A stretch of DNA of 45,796 bases, from positions 1 through 45,796 of the forward strand of contig CABPZE010000013.1 in the NCBI GenBank assembly GCA_902461815.1, read 5' to 3'. The notes under the pieces were generated by a model that was not told the origin of the DNA, searched no databases, and worked only from the letters and a program-made list of their open reading frames with translations. The translations under genes were made by a program, and so were the position numbers. Within the stretch, counting starts at the first letter, position 1; each line of letters begins with the position of its first letter. Origin of the DNA: CAG-390 sp003523225. GTDB taxonomy: Bacteria > Bacillota > Clostridia > Oscillospirales > CAG-272. Positions 24,739-32,885 of the stretch are shown here, piece by piece.

Positions 24739-24860
24739 GTATTGTATCATTAACTATGTCTGTATGTCGGAGCTTGCTCCCGCTGTTTTATTTAATCATG
24801 CCATGCGTTACGGCGGGAGCAAGCACCTGCCCTACGGAGTAAGACAATATGATACAATAC
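24739..24860. repeat. Nested inverted-repeat (foldback) element
   Basis: Outer arms GTATTGTATCAT (24739-24750) and its exact complement (24849-24860) enclose inner arms GCTTGCTCCCGC (24772-24783) and its complement (24813-24824), with a further TGTCT/AGACA pair between. The whole 122 bp could fold on itself. It resembles short non-coding repeats of gut Clostridia. The rest of 24712-24985 shows no gene. Confidence 0.65.
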
Positions 24861-24985
24861 GATTTTGTGTTACGCGGGCATATCCGTCAGCATTTGAAGC
24901 TGCAAATATCCTTCCCCAGCGTACAGTAAAACGCGAACTCGCCGTCATCATACGCGGTGTTTTTCCTTAAATTTTTATTTCCCTA

Positions 24986-25021
24986 TTGACTTTTTTACTT
25001 TATTGTGCTAAACTGATAAAG
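24986..25021 (+). promoter_or_regulatory. his operon promoter with candidate HisR operator
   Basis: TTGACT at 24986-24991, 17 bp, TAAACT at 25009-25014 preceded by TGC. An inverted repeat CTTTAT (24998-25003) / ATAAAG (25016-25021) spans the -10, a place where a bound repressor would block polymerase. The first gene encodes a TrpR-family protein, which fits autoregulation, but the assignment of this repeat as its operator is inference. Confidence 0.55.
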
Positions 25022-25056
25022 CAAAGAATCACCGTGCGCAAATGGAGGAAAAATAA

Positions 25057-25353
25057 ATGGCAATAACTCACAGCGAATCCATCGACCGCCTGTTTGAGAG
25101 CATTCTCAATCTTAAGAGCATCGACGAATGCTACAATTATTTTGAGGATCTGTGTACCGTAAAAGAAATAATAGATATGTCACAGCGGCTGGACGCCGCG
25201 ATACTGCTCGATAGCGGCGTATCGTATCAGAAGATACAAGCCGAAATGAAGATAAGCTCCGCCACCATCGGCAGGGTCAACCGCTGTCTCAACTACGGCA
25301 CGGGCGGCTACCGTGAGGTCATCGCGCGTCTTAAGGAGGATGGCAAGGCATGA
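25057..25353 (+). CDS. YerC/TrpR-family regulator, likely of histidine biosynthesis
   Basis: A 98-residue protein of the YerC/YecD group in the TrpR superfamily, all-helical with the DNA-binding segment GVSYQKIQAEMKISSATIGRV and the preceding CTVKEIIDMSQRLDAAILL. Comparative-genomic work on Firmicutes has proposed TrpR-family members as repressors of his operons (HisR). Its position as the first gene of a full his operon, overlapping hisZ by four bases, supports that here; histidine as co-repressor is an inference. GGAGG precedes the ATG by nine bases. Sequence motifs are complete for the family length. Confidence 0.85.
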   Translation: MAITHSESIDRLFESILNLKSIDECYNYFEDLCTVKEIIDMSQRLDAAILLDSGVSYQKIQAEMKISSATIGRVNRCLNYGTGGYREVIARLKEDGKA

Positions 25354-26459
25354 GCCGCTTTATTTCAAACGAAGAAAAGGTAATTTCGGATTTCAGCCGC
25401 ATCTGCGAGCGACGCGGATATTCCCAGTACCGGATGAACAAATTCGAGGAATACGATCTTTATGTCCGCAACAAGGACTTTCTTGTAAGCGACAGCGTAA
25501 TAACCTTCACCGACACCAGCGGAAAGCTGATGGCGCTGAAGCCGGACGTTACCCTCTCGATAATCAAGAACGGGAAGGACATTCCCTGCGAAATACAAAA
25601 GGTTTATTACAACGAAAGCGTCTACCGCGTCTCAAAGCACACGCACTCCTTCCGGGAGATCACTCAGGTGGGGCTTGAAGCGATAGGAGCCGTCGACGAA
25701 TACACCATCTATGAGGTGCTGCGTCTTGCCTGCGAAAGTCTTGGCGCGATATCACAGGAATATGTGCTCGATATATCCGAGCTTGACATCATCGGAAAAA
25801 CGGTGGATATGCTGGGTGTTTCCCCCGAACAGCGCACAACGATCCTTAAATGCATCGGCGAGAAGAACACTCACGAGATCCGACGCATCTGCAAGGACGC
25901 CGGAGCCGATTCCGGCGTCAGCGAAATGCTGATCTCCCTTATCGGGTGCGAATGCAGCCCGGAGGAAACGGTGCGGCGTATACGCAGCTTTCCCGAAGCG
26001 GAGAGCTTTTCCGCCGAGCTTGACAGACTCGGGCGCATTGCGGCGCTGCTTTCCCGATCCGGATTCGGAAACCGGGTCTTCATCGATTTTTCGGTAATCA
26101 ACGATATGAACTATTACAGCGGGATCGCCTTCAGCGGATTTGTGCCGGGCATTCCCGGCAGCATACTTTCGGGCGGTCAGTACGACAGGCTGATGAAAAA
26201 GATGAACCGCCGCAGCAGCGCAATAGGCTTTGCGGTCTATCTTGATATGCTGGAGCTGCTCGGTGCTTCTCCGGACTTCACCGACGCCGACACTGTCCTG
26301 ATTTATGACGAAAGCACACCGCCCCGGAAGCTGATGGACGCCGCCGAGTCCCTCGGAGCGGACGGCAGCCGCGTACTTGTGCTTAAAAAAATACCCGCCG
26401 GACTTCGCTTCCGGCGCTTGGCTCAGCTTACAGAAAGCGGGGTGATATTCCGTGACTGA
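25350..26459 (+). CDS. hisZ: ATP phosphoribosyltransferase regulatory subunit HisZ
   Basis: A 369-residue class II aminoacyl-tRNA-synthetase-like protein, a HisRS paralogue without charging activity. It assembles with short-form HisG and is needed for its activity and histidine feedback. Motif-2-like sequence IQKVYYNESVYRV with FREITQVGLEAIG, and later GIAFSGFVPG and GGQYDRLMKKM, identify it. It lacks the anticodon-binding domain of true HisRS, as expected. The start overlaps the stop of the regulator gene (ATGA), and its 3' end overlaps hisG by eight bases, so the two subunits are translated together. Presence of HisZ fits the short HisG that follows. Confidence 0.93.
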   Translation: MSRFISNEEKVISDFSRICERRGYSQYRMNKFEEYDLYVRNKDFLVSDSVITFTDTSGKLMALKPDVTLSIIKNGKDIPCEIQKVYYNESVYRVSKHTHSFREITQVGLEAIGAVDEYTIYEVLRLACESLGAISQEYVLDISELDIIGKTVDMLGVSPEQRTTILKCIGEKNTHEIRRICKDAGADSGVSEMLISLIGCECSPEETVRRIRSFPEAESFSAELDRLGRIAALLSRSGFGNRVFIDFSVINDMNYYSGIAFSGFVPGIPGSILSGGQYDRLMKKMNRRSSAIGFAVYLDMLELLGASPDFTDADTVLIYDESTPPRKLMDAAESLGADGSRVLVLKKIPAGLRFRRLAQLTESGVIFRD

Positions 26460-27090
26460 TATGCTTAATATCGCCCTCCCGAAGGGGAGACTCGGCGAAC
26501 AGGTTTACGATATGTTCGAACGCTCGGGCTTTGAATGTCCCGCGATACGCGAGCCGGGGCGCAAGCTGATCTTTGAAAACGAATCTCTCGGCGTGCGCTA
26601 CTTCTGGGTAAAGCCCTCCGACGTTGCGATATACGTCGAACGCGGCGCTGCCGACATCGGCGTTGCCGGAAAGGATATTCTGCTGGAATATCAGCCTGAG
26701 ATATACGAGCTGCTTGACCTTGGTGTGGGCAAATGCCGCATGGCTGTCGCCGCGCCGCGCGGCTTCAGGGACGACACCCGCCGCACCCTGCGTGTCGCGA
26801 CCAAATTTTCAAATATCGCACATCAGTATTACCTCACCTGTGGGCGGGATATTGACATCATACACCTCAACGGCTCAATAGAGCTGGCACCGATCCTGGG
26901 GCTTTCGGACGTAATAGTCGATATAGTGGAGACCGGAACAACGCTGAGGGAAAACGATCTTGAGGTCATAAATGAAATACTGCCGATAAGCGCGCGGCTT
27001 ATTGCCAACAAGACCGCGTATAAGTTCAAATACAGCGCCATAGGACGGCTCGTAGCCGGTATGTCGGCGCAGCTTAAGGAAAAAGCATAA
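26452..27090 (+). CDS. hisG: ATP phosphoribosyltransferase catalytic subunit HisG, short form
   Basis: A 212-residue HisG, which joins ATP and PRPP to form phosphoribosyl-ATP, the first committed step of histidine synthesis. The N-terminal ALPKGRLGEQV, the middle AADIGVAGKDILLE and the PRPP-binding DVIVDIVETGTTLREN are present. The C-terminal regulatory domain of long-form HisG is absent, so feedback must pass through HisZ. The annotated start is a GTG at 26452 overlapping hisZ; an ATG at 26461 is an alternative start three codons in. A gap of 45 bp separates it from hisD. Confidence 0.95.
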   Translation: MTDMLNIALPKGRLGEQVYDMFERSGFECPAIREPGRKLIFENESLGVRYFWVKPSDVAIYVERGAADIGVAGKDILLEYQPEIYELLDLGVGKCRMAVAAPRGFRDDTRRTLRVATKFSNIAHQYYLTCGRDIDIIHLNGSIELAPILGLSDVIVDIVETGTTLRENDLEVINEILPISARLIANKTAYKFKYSAIGRLVAGMSAQLKEKA

Positions 27091-27135
27091 ATTACCCTGC
27101 ATTCCGGACACGATACCGGGAAAGGATTTATCAAA

Positions 27136-28416
27136 ATGATTCGTATTTTATCATGCCGCGAGGTAGCAAGAAGCGAAATATTCGCGCGGAGCGCGCCCAA
27201 AACCGATGTTGCCGGCACGGTCTCCGAAATAATCAGAAATGTAAGGGAGCGCGGAGACGCGGCGCTGTTTGAATACTGCGAAAAATTTGACGGCGCGCAG
27301 CTTGCCTCTCTTGTCGTCACGGAAAATGAGATCAAAGAGGCGCTCGACTCCGCAGATCCTGAATTTCTCGACGTGCTGAGGCGGGCGGCTGAAAACATCA
27401 CCGCCTTCCACTCCCGGCAGGTCAGAAACAGCTTTATTCTGAACGAAAAATGCGGCGTTGTGGTGGGACAGAAGATAATTCCCGTTGACCGCGCCGGTCT
27501 TTACGTTCCCGGCGGGACTGCGGCATACCCCTCCACGGTGCTGATGGACGCCATCCCCGCACGCATAGCCGGCTGCCGCGAGGTGGTGATAGTAACCCCC
27601 CCGGGACGCGATGGCAAGGTAGATCCCGCCATACTTGCCGCCGCCGCAGCTGCGGGCGTTGATCGCATCTTCAAGGTCGGCGGCGCGCAGGCAATAGCCG
27701 CGCTGGCATACGGCACCGAAAGCATTCCCCGAGTGGACAAGATCGTGGGACCCGGCAACGCCTTTGTAGCCGAGGCAAAGCGTCAGGTGTACGGTACGGT
27801 GTCAATTGACATGATAGCAGGACCGAGCGAAATACTCATTGTCGCCGACAGCGGAAGCAATCCCCGTCACCTTGCCGCGGACATGCTCTCGCAGGCGGAG
27901 CATGACAGGATGGCAAGCGCGGTGCTTGTGACCGACTCCGCCGCGCTTGCGGCGCAGGTGGCTGACGAGGTAGAGCGTCAGATACCTCTGCTCGAGCGTG
28001 CCGATATAGCCCGCGCCTCAATTGACGCAAACGGCAAAATAATCGTCGCCGACAGCATCCGCGACGCCATAGACATTTCAAACGAGATAGCCCCGGAGCA
28101 TTTAGAGCTTTGCGTTGACTCACCCTTTGACTATCTTGACCTTGTGCGTCACGCAGGCTCGGTATTCCTCGGCAGAAACTGCCCGGAGGCGCTGGGGGAC
28201 TATTTTGCCGGACCGAATCACACCCTGCCCACCGGAGGGACAGCGCGCTTTTCAAGCCCGCTGTCGGTGGATGATTTCGTAAAGAAAATGCAGTATACCT
28301 ATTATTCACGAGACGCGCTTGAGGACGTTGCCTCCGACGTTGCCCTGTTTGCCCGCAAGGAGGGACTGACAGCCCATGCGCGCAGCGCCCTTGTACGTAC
28401 GGAGGATGATGAATGA
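27136..28416 (+). CDS. hisD: Histidinol dehydrogenase
   Basis: A 426-residue zinc enzyme that oxidises L-histidinol to L-histidine in two NAD-dependent steps, the last reaction of the pathway. Characteristic stretches are VPVDRAGLYVPGGTAAYP (here IPVDRAGLYVPGG), KVGGAQAIAALAYGTESI, IVGPGNAFVAEAKR, MIAGPSEILIVAD, LLSQAEHD-type LSQAEHDRMA, and NEIAPEHLEL near the C-terminus with the catalytic Glu-His. Length is standard. AAAGGA lies nine bases before the ATG. Its stop overlaps the hisC start. Confidence 0.96.
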   Translation: MIRILSCREVARSEIFARSAPKTDVAGTVSEIIRNVRERGDAALFEYCEKFDGAQLASLVVTENEIKEALDSADPEFLDVLRRAAENITAFHSRQVRNSFILNEKCGVVVGQKIIPVDRAGLYVPGGTAAYPSTVLMDAIPARIAGCREVVIVTPPGRDGKVDPAILAAAAAAGVDRIFKVGGAQAIAALAYGTESIPRVDKIVGPGNAFVAEAKRQVYGTVSIDMIAGPSEILIVADSGSNPRHLAADMLSQAEHDRMASAVLVTDSAALAAQVADEVERQIPLLERADIARASIDANGKIIVADSIRDAIDISNEIAPEHLELCVDSPFDYLDLVRHAGSVFLGRNCPEALGDYFAGPNHTLPTGGTARFSSPLSVDDFVKKMQYTYYSRDALEDVASDVALFARKEGLTAHARSALVRTEDDE

Positions 28417-29477
28417 GCCGTTTTTTCAGCAGCAAATACGCCTCCCTTGAGCCTTACACCCCGGGCGAACAGCCCAAGGAGCGAAAATACATCAAACTGA
28501 ACACCAACGAATCCCCCTACCCTCCCTCAGCTCTTGCCGTAAAGTACGTTTCACGGGCGGCAGAGGAGCTTGAGCTTTACTCCGACCCGGAGTGCCGGGA
28601 GCTTCGCGCTGAGGCGGCAAAGTATTTCGGCGTTTCTCCCGACGAGCTTGTCTTTACCAACGGCTCGGACGAAATTCTGAACTTTGCCTTCATGGCGTTC
28701 TGCGACAAAAGCACTCCGGCGGTGTTTCCCGACATTACCTACGGCTTTTACCCGGTATTTGCAGAGCTTGGCGGTATTTCCTACACCGAAATACCGCTTG
28801 CAGATGACTTTACGGTAGACCCCAACGATTACATAGGTCAGCACAAAACAATATTCATTGCCAATCCCAATGCCCCCACGGGAATTGTCCTGCCGCTTTC
28901 GGATATCCGGCGCATTATTGAAGGCAACCCGGATAACGTCGTTGTAATCGACGAGGCGTACGTGGACTTCGGAGCAGAGAGCTGTGTTCCGCTGATACAC
29001 GAATACCGCAATCTGCTTGTGACGCAGACCTTTTCAAAATCCCGCTCGATGGCGGGAGCAAGGCTTGGCATAGGAATTGCCTCGGCGGAGCTTATCGCCG
29101 ACCTTAACGCAATACGCTATTCCACCAATCCATACAATGTAAACAGTATGACTCTTGCGGCAGGTCTTGGAGCTTTGCGGGACGATGAGTACACAAGGAA
29201 AAACTGCGAAAGCATCCGCCGCACCCGTGAGGACACGGCGGCAGAGCTTAAAAAACTCGGCTTTACCCTTACCCCCTCCGGCGCAAACTTCCTGTTTGCA
29301 AAGCATCCGGAGGTCGGGGGAGAGGAAATATACCTGCGGCTTAAGGAAAAGGGAATTCTTGTCCGGCACTTCAGCAAGCCGCGCATACGCGATTACAACC
29401 GCATCACCGTCGGAACTCCCGAACAGATGCAGACACTTTTAAGCACTCTCAGAACGATACTGGAGGAAAACCAATGA
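28413..29477 (+). CDS. hisC: Histidinol-phosphate aminotransferase
   Basis: A 354-residue class I/II PLP aminotransferase converting imidazole acetol phosphate to histidinol phosphate with glutamate as amino donor. The N-terminal LNTNESPYPPS, the substrate/cofactor segment NPNAPTGIVLP, VVIDEAYVDFG and the PLP-lysine motif TFSKSRSMAGARLG are all intact. GGAGG seven bases upstream lies in the end of hisD, and the ATG overlaps the hisD stop by four bases. It ends over the hisB start in the same way, so the chain hisD-hisC-hisB is translationally coupled. Confidence 0.95.
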   Translation: MSRFFSSKYASLEPYTPGEQPKERKYIKLNTNESPYPPSALAVKYVSRAAEELELYSDPECRELRAEAAKYFGVSPDELVFTNGSDEILNFAFMAFCDKSTPAVFPDITYGFYPVFAELGGISYTEIPLADDFTVDPNDYIGQHKTIFIANPNAPTGIVLPLSDIRRIIEGNPDNVVVIDEAYVDFGAESCVPLIHEYRNLLVTQTFSKSRSMAGARLGIGIASAELIADLNAIRYSTNPYNVNSMTLAAGLGALRDDEYTRKNCESIRRTREDTAAELKKLGFTLTPSGANFLFAKHPEVGGEEIYLRLKEKGILVRHFSKPRIRDYNRITVGTPEQMQTLLSTLRTILEENQ

Positions 29478-30061
29478 GAAGCGCAGAGATAAAACGCAAA
29501 ACGGCTGAGACGGATATCTCACTTACCCTTGAGCTTGACGGTTCGGGAAAGGGCAGCATCAGGAGCGGCTGCGGCTTTCTTGACCACATGCTGACGCTTT
29601 TTGCCGCCCACGGCGGCTTTGACCTTACTCTCTCCTGCACCGGAGACACATATGTCGATTATCACCACACCGTGGAGGACATAGGCATTGCGCTCGGCAA
29701 GGCGTTTTGCATGGCGCTGGGTGAAAAACGCGGCATCTGCCGCTACGGAAGTATCCTTCTGCCGATGGACGAAGCTCTCCTGCTTGCGGCGGTGGATCTT
29801 TCCGGCAGGGACTGTCTGGGTTATGCTCTTGCGATACCTACCGAGAAGGTGGGGGACTTTGACACCGAGCTTACCCGTGAATTCTGGCTGGGCTTTGTCC
29901 GCAATGCAGGCTGCTCGCTGCATCTGCGCAGCCTTGCGGGGGACAATTCCCACCACATAATAGAGGGGGCCTTCAAAGCGGCGGCACGCGCTATAAAGGC
30001 TGCCGTTAAGCTCGACCCCGACGCGGCGGACGTCATTCCGTCCACCAAAGGAGTGCTCTGA
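29474..30061 (+). CDS. hisB: Imidazoleglycerol-phosphate dehydratase
   Basis: A 195-residue manganese enzyme that dehydrates imidazoleglycerol phosphate. The duplicated metal-binding histidine motifs are seen as FLDHMLTLFAAHGGFD, DYHHTVEDIGIALGKA, and later DNSHHIIEGAFKAAARA. It is the monofunctional form: no histidinol-phosphatase domain is attached, and that activity is supplied by the PHP protein at 32882. The C-terminus ends in the usual STKGVL. GGAGG is six to seven bases before the ATG. Confidence 0.96.
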   Translation: MRSAEIKRKTAETDISLTLELDGSGKGSIRSGCGFLDHMLTLFAAHGGFDLTLSCTGDTYVDYHHTVEDIGIALGKAFCMALGEKRGICRYGSILLPMDEALLLAAVDLSGRDCLGYALAIPTEKVGDFDTELTREFWLGFVRNAGCSLHLRSLAGDNSHHIIEGAFKAAARAIKAAVKLDPDAADVIPSTKGVL

Positions 30062-30690
30062 TGGTCGCCATTGTTGATTACGGAGTGGGGAATCTTTTCT
30101 CGCTTGGAAGCTCCTTTGCCGCCATAGGAGAGGAGGCTTGTGTGACTTCCGACCCCGCAGAGCTGTGCCGCGCCGACCGCATAGTGCTTCCCGGTGTTGG
30201 GGCATTCGGCGACGCGGCGGAAAAGCTGAAAAAAACCGGACTTGACCGCGTGCTTATCAGTGAAGCCGGGCGCGGCAAGCCCCTGCTCGGCATCTGCCTC
30301 GGAATGCAGCTGCTTTTTGAGCGCAGCTTTGAATATGGCACTCACGAGGGACTTGGGCTGATACCCGGTGAGGTCCGCCCCATCTCGGAGATGATCCCCG
30401 AAGGGCTTAAAATTCCGCATATCGGCTGGAACGCCCTGAATTTCGTCGGCAGACGCCACCCGCTGTTTTCGCGTCTTGGGGAGAAAGAATTCGTCTACTT
30501 CGTTCACTCGTATGCCGGAGCAAATTGCGGCGATTCCCTTATCGCCACTGCGGAGTACGGCGCGCCGCTTACCGCCGCCGTGGCAAAAAAGAATGTGATG
30601 GGGTGTCAGTTCCACCCCGAAAAAAGCGGAAACGCCGGACTTGAAATACTTCGCGCCTTCTGCGGATTAAAGGAGACAGACCTATGCTGA
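30061..30690 (+). CDS. hisH: Imidazole glycerol phosphate synthase glutaminase subunit HisH
   Basis: A 209-residue class I glutamine amidotransferase that releases ammonia for HisF. The nucleophile elbow GICLGMQLLFERS carries the catalytic cysteine, and the histidine/glutamate pair is in QFHPEKSG. The N-terminus VAIVDYGVGNLFSL is typical. The ATG shares one base with the hisB stop, and AAAGGAG is seven bases before it. It overlaps the hisA start by seven bases. Confidence 0.96.
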   Translation: MVAIVDYGVGNLFSLGSSFAAIGEEACVTSDPAELCRADRIVLPGVGAFGDAAEKLKKTGLDRVLISEAGRGKPLLGICLGMQLLFERSFEYGTHEGLGLIPGEVRPISEMIPEGLKIPHIGWNALNFVGRRHPLFSRLGEKEFVYFVHSYAGANCGDSLIATAEYGAPLTAAVAKKNVMGCQFHPEKSGNAGLEILRAFCGLKETDLC

Positions 30691-31397
30691 TTTTTCCCGC
30701 CATAGACCTTTACGAGGGTCACGCGGTGCGCCTTTACAAGGGGGATTACAGCCGCATGACCGTATACAGCGACGACCCGCTGTCGGTAGCCGAAGACTTC
30801 CGCCAAAAGGGCGCGGGACAGATACATCTTGTTGACCTTGAGGGCGCGCGCAGCGGAGGCACGCCGAACCTCGGCACTGTCTGCCGGATAAAGGAGCGCA
30901 CCGGGCTTTTCTGCGAGGTCGGCGGAGGCATACGCAGCATGGAGGTCGCGGACGCATATATCGGCGCGGGAGTTGACCGGGTCATCCTCGGCACCGCCGC
31001 CGTGACAAACGAAGACTTTGCCGCACGCGCGGCTGAAAGATACGGCGACAAAATAGCGGTCGGGATCGACGTGCGCGACGGAAAGGTCGCGATCCGGGGA
31101 TGGACGGAAACCTCGGCGCTCGACGCCGTGGAGTTCTGCCGGCGCATGAAGTCGCTCGGAATTACGACCTTTATCTGCACCGATATCTCAAAGGACGGGG
31201 CAATGCGTGGGGCAAACCACGATATGTACCGAGTCTTTTCCGAGGTGGGCGGCATAGATCTTATCGCCTCCGGCGGCGTATCCTCGCTCTCCGACGTGCG
31301 CGCGCTCGCGGTTGCCGGACTTTACGGAGCGATAATAGGAAAAGCGTACTATACAGGAGACATAGACCTTACGGGGGCAATAGAGGCGGCAAAATGA
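30684..31397 (+). CDS. hisA: Phosphoribosylformimino-AICAR-phosphate isomerase HisA
   Basis: A 237-residue (beta/alpha)8-barrel isomerase that opens the ribose ring of ProFAR to PRFAR. The N-terminal IFPAIDLYEGHAVRLYKGDY carries the first catalytic aspartate, FICTDISKDGAMRGAN the second, and the phosphate-binding glycines are in EVGGGIRSM and IASGGVSSLSD. It shares its fold and sequence pattern with the HisF encoded directly after it, overlapping by four bases (ATGA). A GGAG is six to seven bases before the start. Confidence 0.96.
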   Translation: MLIFPAIDLYEGHAVRLYKGDYSRMTVYSDDPLSVAEDFRQKGAGQIHLVDLEGARSGGTPNLGTVCRIKERTGLFCEVGGGIRSMEVADAYIGAGVDRVILGTAAVTNEDFAARAAERYGDKIAVGIDVRDGKVAIRGWTETSALDAVEFCRRMKSLGITTFICTDISKDGAMRGANHDMYRVFSEVGGIDLIASGGVSSLSDVRALAVAGLYGAIIGKAYYTGDIDLTGAIEAAK

Positions 31398-32152
31398 TTA
31401 CAAAACGTATTATTCCCTGCCTTGACGTAAGAGACGGCAGGGTAGTCAAGGGCGTAAATTTTGAGGGGATACGGGATGTGTCCTCTCCGGTCGAGCTTGC
31501 GCGCTATTACAGCTCTGCGGGAGCTGACGAGCTGGTGTTTTACGACATCACCGCCTCCTTTGAGGGACGAAAGCTCTTTACCGACGTGCTGACCGAAACG
31601 GCGCGTCAGGTGTTCATACCGCTGACTGTCGGGGGTGGAATAAACACCGTCGCCGACTTTGAGCGGGTGCTCGGCTGCGGAGCGGACAAGGTAAGCGTAA
31701 ATTCCGGAGCGATACGCAACCCGTCTCTTATCGGTGAGGCGGCGCGTCTTTACGGTGACCAGTGCGTGGTGCTTTCGGCGGACGTCCGCCGCGTGGGCGG
31801 CGAGTTTCATGTCTTTGCCAAGGGCGGACGCGAGGACACCGGTATGGAAGCAATAGAATGGATTCGCCGCTGCGTCGGAAACGGCGCGGGCGAGGTGGTG
31901 GTCAACTCCATTGACACCGACGGGGTCAAGGGAGGCTTTGACATTGAAATGCTTGACGCAGTCTGCCGCGCCGTGTCGGTTCCGGTAATTGCCTCGGGCG
32001 GTGCAGGCTGTGCGGAGGACTTTATCCGCCTGTTCCGCGCGCTGCCGGGGGTGGACGCGGGGCTTGCCGCCTCCGTTTTCCATTTCGGTGAAGTGAATAT
32101 CCGAAAGCTTAAGGAAAAAATGGCTCAGAACGGCATTCCCGCGCGGCTGTAA
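31394..32152 (+). CDS. hisF: Imidazole glycerol phosphate synthase cyclase subunit HisF
   Basis: A 252-residue barrel enzyme that uses ammonia from HisH to turn PRFAR into imidazoleglycerol phosphate and AICAR. It starts MITKRIIPCLDVRDGRVVKG with the catalytic aspartate, and later has LTVGGGINTVADF, a second catalytic aspartate in NSIDTDGVKGGFD, and VIASGGAGCAEDF. The start at 31394 overlaps the hisA stop; the same frame is open further upstream inside hisA but that part does not resemble HisF. AICAR made here feeds purine synthesis. Confidence 0.96.
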   Translation: MITKRIIPCLDVRDGRVVKGVNFEGIRDVSSPVELARYYSSAGADELVFYDITASFEGRKLFTDVLTETARQVFIPLTVGGGINTVADFERVLGCGADKVSVNSGAIRNPSLIGEAARLYGDQCVVLSADVRRVGGEFHVFAKGGREDTGMEAIEWIRRCVGNGAGEVVVNSIDTDGVKGGFDIEMLDAVCRAVSVPVIASGGAGCAEDFIRLFRALPGVDAGLAASVFHFGEVNIRKLKEKMAQNGIPARL

Positions 32153-32234
32153 GCTGTAAGAAGATAAAAGCACCAAAGGACTGCCGATCCCGCCCGTGAG
32201 CGCGATGCCTCGGGCAACAGAAAGGAATTTGAAA

Positions 32235-32885
32235 ATGATCTCAATTGACGAGCTGAAATTTGATGAGATGGGGCTTATCCCCGCAATAGTTGTAAACGCC
32301 AAAAACGGTCGTGTGCTGACACTTGCGTACATGAACCGTGAAACACTTGAAATGTCGATGGAAAAGGAGCTTACCTGCTTCTGGAGCCGTTCGCGTCAGA
32401 AGGTGTGGGTCAAGGGAGAGACGAGCGGAAATTTCCAGCACATCGTCTCGATAACAGCCGACTGCGACCGCGACGCGCTTGTTATCATGACAGAGCCGGA
32501 CGGTCCTGCCTGCCACCTCGGCACTGACTCCTGCTTTGAATACCCCGTTTTTTGCAGCGAGGAGCGTCATGAATTTTCAGCAGAGGGGCTTATGGAGCTG
32601 ATACGCGGACGCAAGACCGAAAAAAAGGAAGGCTCCTACACCACATACCTCTTTGAAAAGGGAATTGACAAGATACTCAAAAAGGTGGGCGAGGAAAGCA
32701 CCGAGGTCATAATTGCCGGCAAAGCGGGGGACAAAAAAGAAACCGTATATGAAATAGCCGACCTTGCTTATCACGTTATGGTGCTGATGGTCGAGATGGG
32801 CATATCCCTTGAGGACATCCGCGACGAGCTTGCCTCACGCCATGTCATCGACCATAAGGTAAAGCAGGAAAAAATGACAAAATGA
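32235..32885 (+). CDS. hisIE: Bifunctional phosphoribosyl-AMP cyclohydrolase / phosphoribosyl-ATP pyrophosphatase
   Basis: A 216-residue two-domain enzyme for steps two and three of the pathway. Residues 1-110 are the PRA-CH (HisI) domain, with CFWSRSRQKVWVKGETSGN and the zinc-site DCDRDALVI and GPACHLGTDSCF. Residues from about 120 to the end are the PRA-PH (HisE) domain, with SYTTYLFEKGIDKILKKVGE and EVIIAGKAGDKKETVYEIAD. The start at 32235 is given by AAAGGAA eight bases upstream; an in-frame ATG at 32196 has no ribosome site. An 82-bp spacer, the longest in the operon, separates it from hisF. Confidence 0.95.
   Translation: MISIDELKFDEMGLIPAIVVNAKNGRVLTLAYMNRETLEMSMEKELTCFWSRSRQKVWVKGETSGNFQHIVSITADCDRDALVIMTEPDGPACHLGTDSCFEYPVFCSEERHEFSAEGLMELIRGRKTEKKEGSYTTYLFEKGIDKILKKVGEESTEVIIAGKAGDKKETVYEIADLAYHVMVLMVEMGISLEDIRDELASRHVIDHKVKQEKMTK

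Noticed and set aside
24731..24970. Open frame of about 80 codons upstream of the his operon
   Set aside because: It is formed mainly by the nested inverted repeat at 24739-24860 and has no credible start signal.
31100..31393. Upstream extension of the hisF frame
   Set aside because: It lies inside hisA in another frame and encodes nothing like HisF; ATG 31394 gives the exact family start.
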